From assembly GCA_964017145.1 (NCBI GenBank), contig OZ024843.1, forward strand, positions 2,409,001 through 2,473,000: a DNA stretch of 64,000 nt, in the 5' to 3' direction. Every line of letters begins with the position of its first letter. Within the stretch, counting starts at the first letter, position 1. Shown in pieces: positions 1 through 11,000 of the stretch. This stretch comes from Agrocybe praecox. Its lineage: Eukaryota; Basidiomycota; Agaricomycetes; Agaricales; Agrocybaceae. Made by a program: the position numbers and the translations under genes. Under the pieces are notes generated by a model. It worked only from the letters and a program-made list of their open reading frames with translations. It did not search any database and was not told the origin of the DNA.

Positions 1-1
1 A

Positions 2-250
2 AAAAAGAAGAGTCGAAGCGCCAGAAAAGAGGGTGGGTATGAAGAGGGCACCGACGACAACAGCAACAGCAACAGCACAGAAGGGATGGTCGAACCAGCA
101 GAAAACATATTTCGACATAGACGTAGAGAGGCGAGGCGGGGCAAGTTATCCCATCTAAGGGCACAAGTCGATAACAAGGAAGCGTTGGCATACACCAAGG
201 CAGAGTGGAGCCGGAACGTAAAAATTCCCACTCCAATCCAGGAACATTGA
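2..250 (+). CDS. 3' end of an unidentified protein (partial at window edge)
   Basis: The frame beginning at base 2 is open for 82 codons from the window edge and stops with TGA at 248-250. The residues are mixed basic and acidic, with a short Asp/Asn/Ser run encoded by AAC-AGC repeats around 59-79 and an Arg-rich stretch after it. There is no start at its head, so it would be the tail of a gene lying outside the window. It would be convergent with the minus-strand gene whose stop is at 361, leaving 110 bp between stops, which is the spacing of other convergent pairs here. I recognise no family. It could also be chance open sequence in a 3' UTR. Confidence 0.35.
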   Translation, partial: KKKSRSARKEGGYEEGTDDNSNSNSTEGMVEPAENIFRHRRREARRGKLSHLRAQVDNKEALAYTKAEWSRNVKIPTPIQEH

Positions 251-360
251 ACGCGAATGGAGAACAGGATCTCATCATGTATGACGAGCGCCAATTTAGA
301 CACAGCACAAGCCACAATTCCGTAACGTCCTCCCTTCACGATCATATAGCTGGCCTCTTT

Positions 361-2822
361 TCATGAAACCGCCCATCCTCCCGTTTTCCTGAAGCTGGCC
401 TTACCCACCGAACCTCCACTTGATTGCACATTTCCTCCCGAAACGACGGGTACACCACCCACACCGGGTACGAAGCCCATGTTCATGTTCGGAACCAAGA
501 AATTAGGTCCACTCGAGTTCATGGCCATATAATTATAGGGCATGGCAGGCGAATCGAGCGATATAGAGGGCATGAACATGGGTATAGGCCCTCCTGACTG
601 TTGCATCGGCATCATCGGTGCTACCCAAGAACTAGGTCCTTGAAGATATTGCGGCTGCATCGGCCTCCCCCTGGAAAGTGATGGGTAGGATTGCGATGTC
701 GCTGCAGCAGGCCGTGACTGCGCATTTCGATGGGTGGACGTGGTCATCACTGCGGCAGTAGATTGTGTTCGCGAGGTCCGTCTCGAATCATCACTACCCC
801 TCCGTTGGTGCTGCGGTCTAGATGGAGTCGAATTCACCAAAGGTTGCCGAGTCCGCGACTGTGAAGAGGAGGAAGAGGTTCTTTGCTGATGCTGATTCAC
901 GCGCTCGGTACTCGAGTTGATCGACCCCTTGGAAGAAATTGATGGCCCAGGCGATGCATTGCGGGACGAAGATGAAGGCGATCGAGACTTGTACGCGTGT
1001 TTCATAAAAGGAGCCGTTGGTGGCAGCAAGGGCATGTCATGGACGTAATCCGGAACAATTGGAACGGGAGGGATGTACTGGAAATTGGGATTGCTGCCCG
1101 ACCAAGTCGGATACGATACGATCATGGGAGGACGCATGGGAGATACTGACGCCGCCGCCATGGAATTGCGTTTGCTTCCGCTGCGGACATCCTCGGAAGA
1201 CGAAGTGTGTGTCGAGTACGTGGAAGGAGGCCGGGAACCTGGAGAGACAGATATGGGGGAATAAGTCATACTAGGTGGTCGAGAGCTGCCAGGTGAAGAA
1301 TCATAGGGAGGCGAGCTTGTTAAATGGGTACTGTAAAGAGGACCATCAGGGGACTCGTTCCGCGGAATTGATATTGAAGGAGGGCCATCGTGGGGTATAC
1401 GTGAAAATCTTCTAGTAGAGTCTGCGGCCTTATTACGTCCCGACTCATTTAAAGACGTGGAAGAACCAGAAGGGACCAGGAGGGACTGCGTATTTGAAGG
1501 CGTAGAAACCACTCCTCCAGCCCTTGCTGTTTCCCTCCGCAACCTTGTCGCAGCGATGGTCTCTGCGTACAATGCCTTTTCCTTTTCCTTGCGCTCCTTT
1601 TCCATTAACTGCCTCTTCTGCTCTCGCTCTAACGCTTCGACCTCTTTCTGAGCAATTTCACGTTCGCGCTGACGCCGAGTTTCTTCTTCCTCCTTGGCAC
1701 GGCGAAGCCGTTCCTGCCTCAGAAAATCTGCTTTTTCTTCACGTTTTTTCTTCATGCGCACGACATGTAGTGGTATAGCATCCTCTCCATCACTTTCGGA
1801 ATCTGCGAAGCGTACGTTTCGCTTGAGAATTGATTTGAGTGCGGGTTGGTCAACGGAGTTGTTGGAGTCGTTTCGTAGAGGGGATGGGGCAGTTGAGTAC
1901 GAGTTACGTTTTGGAGCTGGAATACAATGATTAACAAGGTGATCAGCAGAAGAGAAGCAGAACTAAAAATACCAGCAAGGGGTGACTGTTCGGAGAGGGG
2001 TGCGTGGGATCCTGTGGTTAGCAACGTGGGTGTGGGTTCTGGGTCTGGTTCGTTGAGAGAGATGATGGGTGGTGGTGGCAACGGGGAATGCTGCTCGAAA
2101 TCTGGGTCGATCATAACATCGATGTGTTCAGAGTATTCAAGAGCGGCGACCGCTAGTGAGGAAGCGGAGACTGGTCTACATTGAAGACCTTGTTCTGTAG
2201 CAAGGTAGACGCAGTAACGATCTTCGAAACAAGGGCGGGTAACCCAGAGACGCAAGCCTGGACTAGCTGAAAGAACCTTTGTGGAAGCTGATGGGCGGGA
2301 AACATTGGGAAAAGAGGAGATTTGTGGAGGTAAAGGAACGACATGCTTGGTGGCGAAAAATGAACATTCTTGTTTGGACAACAGAGCTGTTCGAGAAAGA
2401 AGCTGGGACCTGAGAACTGTTGCATGAAGACTCTGGCTGGGCGGAAGGCGGGACCGTCTGTTGCTGGAAGTCGGAAAAAGGGGGCCCGAGTGATGCTGAA
2501 CAAAGGGCGAGACGGGTAACGGGGGAAAGAGACGGTTGTCTACAAGAGCCTTGAGATTGCGGGCAGCGTCGTGCAAGGATGGCTCTGGAATGGTGTCCGA
2601 TGAAGTGCTTTGGTCGTCGTCGTCGTCGTCATCTTGTAGTGTGTTGGCCCATTTGTTGTCGCGCCTGCCTATCCAGAGTTTCCACGAGCGCTTTGGGTGA
2701 ACGGTGACGAGAGCGGGGAGGAGGGAGATTTCATGAGAGTCTGAGGAGGCAGTTGAGGGAGCACTGTCAATGCTTGGGGGGGACTGATTCTTTAATTTCT
2801 TGCCACCAAAGAACCGTCGCAT
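361..2822 (-). CDS. Unknown protein with SILK/RVxF-like motif and coiled coil
   Basis: Two exons (2822-1973 and 1916-361) joined by a 56-nt GT-AG intron give about 801 residues. The frame continues exactly across the splice. I recognise no family. Visible features are an N-terminal basic start (MRRFFGGKKL), a run of seven Asp encoded by GTC repeats on the plus strand at 2613-2633, and a more ordered block near residues 200-270 with conserved-looking aromatic residues. Next come SILKRNVRF at about residues 312-320, a Glu/Arg/Lys-rich coiled coil at about 335-400, and a long Ser/Pro-rich, probably disordered C-terminus. An in-frame ATG at 2900 would add 26 residues and overlap the RRN7 stop. 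I prefer 2822 because its N-terminus is basic and less hydrophobic. Function is unknown; a scaffold or phosphatase-targeting role is inference only. Confidence 0.75.
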
Positions 2823-2896
2823 TGGAGTTTCAAGCACAAAAAGGACGGCGGCAAGGCAATATATTGTTGCAGTAGTCACGGGATTTGCTGATGTCA

Positions 2897-5120
2897 TCAT
2901 TTAATTCTAGCCAGCCTGCGCTCAAAGAACTCGATCACACCGGCAAGATACTCGGCACTCACTCCGACCAGCAAGCTCCCCCGGCCAATCACCCGGTCCA
3001 TCGACTCTGCTGCTTGTCCGTCCACATCCCGACTGTTCCATATTTTGTATGACTCTCCAGGCCGCAGTCCGTCCCCCTCCTCAACCCGCGTCCGTCCCTT
3101 CCTTTCTCCATTTTCTCCTCTGTCTTCCCCATTCTCCTTGTCTTCATCTACCCTCCCAAAATACTCTCCTACTGTTTCATCCTCCTTCCCGCAAACTAAT
3201 ATCCTCCAGCAGAATCTTATGTAGTCGTCTGTTTCATCCGGTGTCATGTCCCCGACTTTTCTGTCTCCTCGTTAGCTTACTTTTCCTGAATGACAAATAA
3301 ATCTACGTGCAAACTCTTTCGCGTGTCGAATCGCATCCCAGGTAGTCCGTCCTCCATCCTTACCAAATACTCCTGCTCCGACACTAGCGTACATCCTACA
3401 TCGCTAGCTTCTTCAGGCCGTCTGTCATTTAATCAGTCTGTGTCTATCCACTTCCTTTCTTCATTCTCACCTTGTCTGTCCATCCAATCCATACACAAGC
3501 TTCGTCACTATTATTAACGCCCCAAGCAGCCCAACCTCCGGGGGCGCACTATCATACCGATGCCGTGACGGTTCTGACCCCTCAATCTTCACTAATCCAG
3601 CCGACAGCGTCCAGTGCAGACTGAGCGGTACAGACAGTGCACTCGCTAGACGTTTTGTCAAGCGGTAAAGCACAGCTGCAACATCAGTCTATCAGCGACA
3701 TTCTCAATGTCGTAAAATCTTCAACTTACGCGTCCCACCCATTTCCTTTGTAATTCGCCACAGCATGCTTGCTGCATTGCATTCTGGAATGAACACCCCG
3801 TATTGTGCGTTCAACTGCTTCGCTAATCGCGATACCAGCGCGTGCACTCGTAAAGTATTCGGCCCATGCTATCGAACAACTAGATCGATAATCATTCTAC
3901 CCCAAGGCTTTACTTACTCACCGGCGGCGATAGTGCCTGTACGTTATGCTTCGTCAGGTGTTGGACCATACTCGGAGGCAACTTCACTGTGCTTTCAAGA
4001 TACGGAAGTTCATAGCTTTCGATGATCCTTTCCAAAAGCGAATTAATTTTTTATGAAACGATTCAAATCCACTACAATCTCACCTTGTAAAGTCTTGATA
4101 CATAACTGGTATCCTCATTGTCCAACATGCAAGCACCAGCACCGCAATGGTGCTCGCGAGGCTTTCATACGGCGACTTGCCGTTGTTCAATTTCTTTTTC
4201 TTTGCCGTATTGGGAAGCAAGAGCTTTTCGCCCTCCTCATCGTCATCTGACGACTCGGATACGTCAGAGTTCTCTCGCATGAGTGCTTCCAACTCGGGAT
4301 CTTCCTCGTCTTCGTCGGGACTCAAGTCATCCTTCTCCTTCTGGTCCTCCTTATGCTCGTCTTGGTCTGCATTGGCTTTGTCTTCTCCAGATCCACCGCC
4401 CCCATCGTCATCCAGGTCGCTATCATTGTGGCCATCTTTTGATTCTTCCTTGCTGATTGAAGACTTGGCAGTTTCTGCCCTTCCCAACAGGCTCTCTTGC
4501 GCGTGATGATAGGGTTCAGCGGGGGGAGGATCAGGGAGTAGAGCAAGATTCAGTGCCCATAGGTCTCGGCATATCGCCTGTAAAGTATGTTTACTTGTCA
4601 AAAAAGTCATATTGGCTCCAACAATATGATAACGATATAATATCCCGGCGAGTTTCTTTGAGATAAATGTGTACAACATACCTGGAATTCCAGAGGTAGA
4701 TCCCACAATTTGGTCAATGCAACGATCTGCTTGCGAAAGATTAGTTGGAGGCAAAGGAAATAGTGGTATCTTCCTCTAGCCCCATGATACACTAAGGTTG
4801 GACGTCAGGAATGGGTGGAGGTTAAGGGAATGACGATGGATACAGACGTTTGGGATCTGCATTGCTGACCTTTCCTTTCTTCTTGTTCGTATTCTTCAAG
4901 TCCCGTTTTTTCCTCGCGTGTGGACCGAACTCTGTTATCTCGGTTGTTTCGTTGCGGTAGTTCTAGGATAGGAGAAAGATTATTGGATCAGAAAACGCGG
5001 TATGGGGTTAAAATAACTTACTTGTAAAACGTGCCCTTCACTACAGGCAATCAGCCCGCTGGTAGGCTCTTTATGCCACTGTTTCGAGCCACAAGTAGGG
5101 CATCGTCGGCGCGGTGCCAT
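2897..5120 (-). CDS. RRN7: RNA polymerase I initiation factor RRN7 (TFIIB-like)
   Basis: Nine exons (5120-5022, 4962-4848, 4791-4682, 4577-4084, 4027-3922, 3868-3730, 3675-3471, 3421-3315, 3255-2897) encode about 577 residues. The N-terminus carries the Rrn7/TAF1B zinc ribbon (CPTCGSKQW ... GLIACSEGHVLQNYRNE). The middle shows typical cyclin-fold stretches (YHGARGRYHYFLCLQLIFRKQ; SYELPYL; HLTKH) and the late motif LVYGLDGQ. An acidic Asp/Glu/Ser-rich segment is encoded around 4200-4440. In yeast the factor belongs to the core factor that recruits Pol I to rDNA promoters in the nucleolus. The junction between exons 8 and 9 is the least certain, with a GTTTGC donor at 3314. The stop TGA overlaps the first ATG of the next gene downstream. 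Confidence 0.9.
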
Positions 5121-5595
5121 GGTACGCTTTGTTAAGACAAAAACAATCCAATTTGCTCGATATGTCAGGCTATACAGTCCAGATACGGTGTCTCTTATCC
5201 TACGACTCAATTCCTGTGATTCTTCGCGACAAATCCGATAGGTTATTGTAGGCAGCTCTCTGCTATTTGACCACTGGTACTTGTACGAGGGTTCGGGGTG
5301 GAGGAAAGACGCGAGCTGATTTAATTGCTTCCGTACATATCAAATTGTCCGCCGATCACATTTTGCACAGCCACCGTGCCCACCGTGCACAGTTCGTGAA
5401 ACGCGCTGGCAGGTTATGCCTATCTCCTTCCTTCCTTCCTTCCTTTACCCTTACCGTCACTGTCTCCTTTTTTAGATTTATATTCTAATATCTTTCTACT
5501 CACGTATAAGTAGGAATCGGCTGGCCCAACGGAACCTATCTCACTAGAGAGGTGTCATCATAAACCCCCTGTTGTGGAAATTTGGAGCTTGAACT
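5121..5595. promoter_or_regulatory. Divergent intergenic region RRN7 / J-protein
   Basis: This holds the presumed 5' regions of two divergent genes. Five CCTT units lie at 5426-5445, followed by a pyrimidine-rich stretch. No coding sequence or RNA gene is evident. Confidence 0.4.
5426..5445 (+). repeat. (CCTT)5 microsatellite
   Basis: Five tandem CCTT units in the intergenic region upstream of the J-protein gene. They sit about 150 bp before its ATG and could be part of a pyrimidine-rich promoter or leader. Confidence 0.7.
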
Positions 5596-6926
5596 ATGAG
5601 GTTGTTCTCGTTTGTGTTTGCGTTGCTCGCTTTCTTGGCTGCGACTGCGCTAGCGTGAGTGTCTCAAATCTTTGTACTGAGAATATATATTTAATGGGAT
5701 CATTGTATCTAGTTGGGAGAAGGTATGGTACCATTTTAGCTGGCAAGGGACAAGCTTGATGAACTCATCGCTCTCCGATTCATTCAGGAGGACCATGAAA
5801 TCTTTGATCTCGTATCTGCACTAGAATCAGCTGAAGGAAAGGGCACAACTTTCTACTCGTGGCTCGATGTACCGCCCACGGCCTCCACCAACGAGATCGC
5901 TAAGGCCTACAGGAAGAAGAGTATGCTACTCCAGTATGTCCATTTACTACATTTCTGTTCAACGACTCTCTGAAACTATGATTCTATGTAGTCCTGACAA
6001 GAACCCAAATGACAAGAATATCCATGAGCGCTTTGCCCGCCTTGGTGTTGTTTCAACAATCTTGAGGAATAAGGAGAGCAGAGCAAGGTACGGGATTTCT
6101 TTAGTTGTGATTCTGTCTGTTTCCATACTAATGCATTGCAGATATGACTTCTTCTACAAAAACGGCGTACCTACATGGAGAGGTACCGGTTACTATTACG
6201 CACGCTTTAGGCCTGGTCTTGGTGTACGTTCTTCTTTTCATTTCTCGAACGATTTCTCAATATCTTTGCAGTCCGTCCTCGTCTTTTTGATCATGGTCAC
6301 TTCGGGCTTGCAGTATCTTGTCCAGAAAATGAACTACAAGAAGGATTTGGAGAGAATTAATCTAATCACTGGCAAGGCGAAGGCAGCCGCATGGGGTCCC
6401 AAAATGATCCCCGTCAAAGGACAGAGAAAGGTCCGTGTTGGTCTCGGTGAATCGCGCGATGACGAGGGAGAGGTTGTCGGTTCTAAATTCATCGATATGG
6501 TCGTCGAAGACAATGGAGATGTCCATCTGGCAAGTCAACTTCAGTGTCTCTGTTTCGTCGTCTAACTTGTCCTCTCAATGACAGTTGGAGCCATCCGGAG
6601 AAATGCACCTTCTCAATGAATCAACGGCAGTCAAACCTACTTTTGGCAACACATGGTTCCTCAGTATATCCAAAACTTTCATTTCGGGCGTCTTGACAGG
6701 CAGAGCTGAGAGCCGCGATTCAAATGTGCCTGCACCAGAAGTTGACGAAAAATATACCGCCCCAGATGTTGACAGCGATGATACCTCTTCAGCGACTGGA
6801 TCCGAGGCCCCCGCTGGCAGTGGACGATCTACCCCCAAGAACAGTGGAGACGATGTCAAGCCCGTGAAGTTGGGTCCTACTACCAAGGCTGGCGGTATGA
6901 GGAGGAAAAACAACAAGCGAAGATGA
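5596..6926 (+). CDS. ER membrane DnaJ protein (ERJ5/DNAJC1-like)
   Basis: Seven exons (5596-5654, 5713-5722, 5788-5933, 5992-6087, 6142-6223, 6272-6529, 6585-6926) give about 330 residues. An N-terminal signal peptide ([20 protein letters not shown]) is followed by [13 protein letters not shown], then a J domain with the HPD motif (LLHPDKNPND). A hydrophobic segment follows ([16 protein letters not shown]), and the C-terminus is basic and Ser-rich (MRRKNNKRR). The order signal peptide, luminal J domain, membrane segment fits ER J-proteins that stimulate the Hsp70 Kar2/BiP. Exon 2 is only 10 nt long, and the last intron uses a GC donor (6530). Both are needed to keep the frame and the family motif. 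Confidence 0.88.
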
Positions 6927-7052
6927 TTTTGAGGCTGCTGGATAATAACACTTGACTAGTTTTAGTATTGTTTGCATGATTGACCTGTCGTCCTTATATC
7001 TATTCGTGTCGTTAATGGGTAAATTATATGTATGGTTTATTCTGATATAGAG

Positions 7053-7540
7053 TTACAAGTAAACACCGGAATCGGTATGATCATCGTCTTGCGTTGTTTC
7101 ACTGACGGGAGTCGCTGCGGAGGTGTTTGAAGTCGGCGGCTGCGTCTGTAGATCGTAGTGTTGATTTCCCGGAATCCCTTTCTCCACAAGGGCCATTCTC
7201 AATATACTGATTCTTTCTTGCTGAGAACCTCTGTTCACCATTAGTTTATTCCCGAGTTCGCGTATGACACGAGACACACATGACACCCTGATTCTCTTCA
7301 AATGCCTTTCTAAGATCAGAGTCTTCCTCTTCCTTCAATGAAGCCTCGATGATATCCTGCGTATCGCTCAAGTGCTTTAATGAGTTCTGCAGCCTTGAGA
7401 TTTCTGGACTTGCGTAATCATCAATCGTGTCAGCTGGAATGGCCTAACTGTGCTTTTCTACCTTCTGTTATGACGTTCACATCGAGACCTATGGCTTGAG
7501 CGAGAGTGAATGGCTGAGGATAGCGAGGTGTGTAATCCAT
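7053..7540 (-). CDS. Small coiled-coil protein of unknown function
   Basis: Three exons (7540-7462, 7403-7287, 7228-7053) encode about 123 residues. The start MDYTPRYPQPFTLAQA is followed by VITEEISRLQNSLKHL, which looks amphipathic, then an acidic stretch (KEEEDSD) and SQQERISILRMALVEKG. A Thr/Ser-rich acidic tail ends the protein. Both introns are 58 nt and the frame closes. The heptad-like pattern suggests a short dimerising helix, perhaps a subunit of a small coiled-coil complex. I do not recognise the family with confidence. It is divergent from the RdRP gene. Confidence 0.7.
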
Positions 7541-8096
7541 GATGGTCGTAATATAGATACTTAGACTCCGGTTAGATCACGATTGAGTCTATTTTATGAT
7601 TGACTCGTCATTGACTCCGCCGCCGCTCTTGACTCCATTCCATCCTTCACCAGCGCTAATCTCTCTCTCTTTCTCCTTTCTGGCTGCTCTTCATGAGATA
7701 CCGTTGGCCTTTCAGTGTTCAGTAAGGGTCTGGACAAGTCTTGGACCTTATCTTTGTGCAGAAATGGGTCATCATGTGATCGTGAAGCGCACGGGCGCTA
7801 CATTGTATGAAAATACTGGATCTCTGGAAACTGCCCAAGCTCATACATCAACTTCGCTTGTATTATTTTGGCCATCAGTTGGTTTTTTTCACAACCCGAA
7901 AGAGTCCGACGGTCGTCCTTTTTCATCGTCAGCCGCATTTTCTTTTTTTTGAGGCAACGACTCCCGACATCTGCCAGCCTCCTGTCAGGAAACGGCGGGA
8001 ACGCGATCTGCATTTGTTTCCGTCAACTCCCATCGTACAATTTGCCTCCGTCAAGATACAGATACTCGTCCGCGTCATCAATAGTGGGGAACCATT
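7541..8096. promoter_or_regulatory. Divergent intergenic region upstream of the RdRP gene
   Basis: About 556 bp between two divergent starts. Open frames here are short, lack splice logic and match nothing I know. I see no RNA gene. Confidence 0.4.
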
Positions 8097-11000
8097 ATGA
8101 GTCCCTCTAAGAAGGACGCTCAGGAAGCTAGGGAAGCTCGAGTGCGTAAGATGGAGGAAGCATTGCGTACAAGTAAGAGTACTTTTTCTTGATTACTTTC
8201 GAGATTCTAACAAAGACAAGGTACGAACGTTTTCGTCGAGAATGTTGCTGGTCCTAGCAACTACGCTGAGCCTCCCGACTTCGACAAATCTTGCGACTCC
8301 CTGGGTGATTTATCTCAGGTGCCTTTTCTTCATCTCGACAATTGTAAAATGGATCTAATGTACTCTACTATGTTCAGCGCACAGACTACTCAGGAGTTTT
8401 TGGTGACGATGACATTACCGAAGCCATTTTGGCTCTGCCGGGCTCTCAATTAGGACGTGCGTAAACCTCTCATTATTTCACGTCCTTGTTTATATAATTG
8501 TATGGAGCAGCTCCTCCGACCCAGTCTAGTGGGGCAGACATTCCCCCAGACTCAGCCAACTCGTCGGATATCAGCCTTGGAAAGCGAAAGGCTACCGACT
8601 CATCTATTTCTTCATATGGACCTTTTCGCCCGACGAAGATCGCAAGACCAGAAGCTATTGGTGAAGACCTTGACATCAACCCTTTCCTTGACATAGAAAC
8701 AGCGCCGGCTGTGCCTATTGACCCCTCTACTCCCATCGCTTTTGTGCGTTTTTTGTCTTGTTGTTGTCTGCTTTGGTATTCACTATATGCCACAGTCACC
8801 AGCACGCGTATTACAAGTAGCTTTCAACACGATAAAATTACCCTATGGTGTGCAATACGAAATCGCACGCCATGTAAGCCGGGGATCAATTCAATATAAA
8901 GATATCCTATACTCGAGCTTCAAGAAATTGGCGGAAAAGGAAACCAATCAACTAGCCGTTCCTCAGATACCAGCCGTCATATTCGGTGTGCACCGCTTTG
9001 ACGAGGACGATAAGCAAGATGTTTTTGCGAAGGAACACGCTTCGAAAGTACGTCTCTTTCTGGTCTCGATTTATACCTCGCCTCACCTTTTATCCAGTCT
9101 CCTTGGAAAGAGTTGGACCTCGAAGAGACCGCGCTTAGCAAGTCGAAATATGGTGGCCTTGGCTTTGGTGAAAACTCCCAACCAATACATTGGTATGGAG
9201 GTAAAGTCCTCTTTCATGGCAAACTGCACGATGTATCGCCCAAAGGATCAAAAGAACCGGCATTCAAACTCACCCTCGAGCCAGCGGAACTTGGTCCATC
9301 GTACATGTTTGCCCGTCGTTTCGGAAGCGAACACTTTTTCAGGCTGAAATTGACTAAATTGGTGCTGGCCAGTAAAAAGCCAGACCAATTAATCGACTAC
9401 CTGCGGCGCCCCTTGATTATTTGCGGAAGCGTTTTTCGAGCCTTCTTCGCAAAAGATTCCAACGTTTTCTATGTGAAGACAAATGAGATGACGGACGGAG
9501 AATCGATAAATACGAAAAACACCGTTCCCGATACTCTGTCATTCCTCGAGTTTCTCAATTGGCACAACCCTATCGAATTGAATAATGGCCAGGTCCGTGA
9601 ACACTTCAAAATTCAACGCCATACTGACACAATGTTTGATAACAGACCATGGCCAAGTTTGTTTCTCGATTTGGGTTGGGTTTGTCCAATTCGGTGCCAG
9701 GGCTAATGCTAGAACAGGAGAACATACGTTCTATCGATGATATTAGTATGTACAGCTCGAAGATAGTCGTAATCGGAGGCTTATAGGCTTTTCCCACAGT
9801 TTCACCTCAAGGGTCCAATATGACAGACGGGGCAGGCAAGATCAACCGTTGGTCTTTGCATCAAATACGCCATTTTCTCAACTGGGAAGACAAACCCACT
9901 GCCATCCAGACCCGTATCTTTGGAACAAAGGTACTCCTATTGGCACGCATGCACGCATCCTTTTTTTATTTAAAAAAAACCTTCTCTAGGGTCTTTTGGT
10001 GGACGACGGCTTAAACGCTGAAGAATACGCCTGTGTGCAAGTTACACCTTCACAACGTAAAATCAAGTTTCCAACAGGCGTCCCTATCGATCCAGCTCAT
10101 CGCATCATCGATGTTCTTCGGGCGTCACATATTAAAGCGCCTTGTCGCTTGTCAGTCGAAACCATTGTGTGTCTCGCACAAGGTGGCGTGACAAAAAAAG
10201 TTTTCCTCGACCTGCTTAAGCAAAGCCTGGATGAACTAGTGCATCCACTACTTGAATGGGATGGTCCTGAAGCCATGCGAACATTATGGAGCAACGTACG
10301 TCGAGTAAGTGGACTTATGGCCGCTCGTAGAGCAAGGGAAGATGCTGGGCTCGCCCGGGTAAATGGGCATTTGGATCGAGGAAACGATGATTCCGAAAAT
10401 GAAGACGATGAAGGTCCCCCCGCAGATGTTTCGGAACAACGATCAGTAGCTGGCTGGACCGATGAAACCAGTGGATGTCCCCCTTCACTGGAGGAAACCA
10501 TCGTCCGTCTTATAGATTCCGGGTTTACACCCCAGACTTGCCCTGTTCTGAGGGATAAACTACACAAATTTATCAAAACTCGCGTTCAAAGTCACATCAA
10601 AAATTACAGGATAGATGTGCCAATGTCAGCCTCGGCTTTCTTAATACCAGGTAGGCTGGCACGCATTAATTTCCTTTCCTTGCATTTTCTGATAAAACAT
10701 TTTAGATACTTCCGGATTACTCAAAGAAGGCGAAATATTCTTCAAGAGTTCGCGGCGTCAACTTCTAACTCCTCATGGACAAACGGACATTTATGTTGGA
10801 GATGTTCTTGTTACTCGACACCCGTGCAAGCTACCCACCGATATACAGAAGGTGTGATAGTGGTGATATTTTCTTTAATGTCGCACGTTCACTAACAGAC
10901 TTATAGATGCGATCCGTCGACATCCCAGAACTGCACCACTTAACGGATGTGATTATTTTCTCTACCCAGGGATCGCGACGAGCAGCAGATTTCCTTGCTG

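Noticed and set aside
1917..1972. Apparent transmembrane helix (SLLLITLLIIVFQ) in the first unknown gene
   Set aside because: It is translation of a 56-nt intron with GTATTT donor and TTCCAG acceptor. Removing it joins the two long frames exactly.
4147..4506. Plus-strand Ser-rich 119-codon frame
   Set aside because: It is the antisense shadow of the acidic Asp/Glu/Ser region of RRN7.
6575..6916. Minus-strand 113-codon frame opposite the J-protein exon 7
   Set aside because: Antisense shadow; no splice context and no family motifs, while the plus strand reads a J-protein tail.
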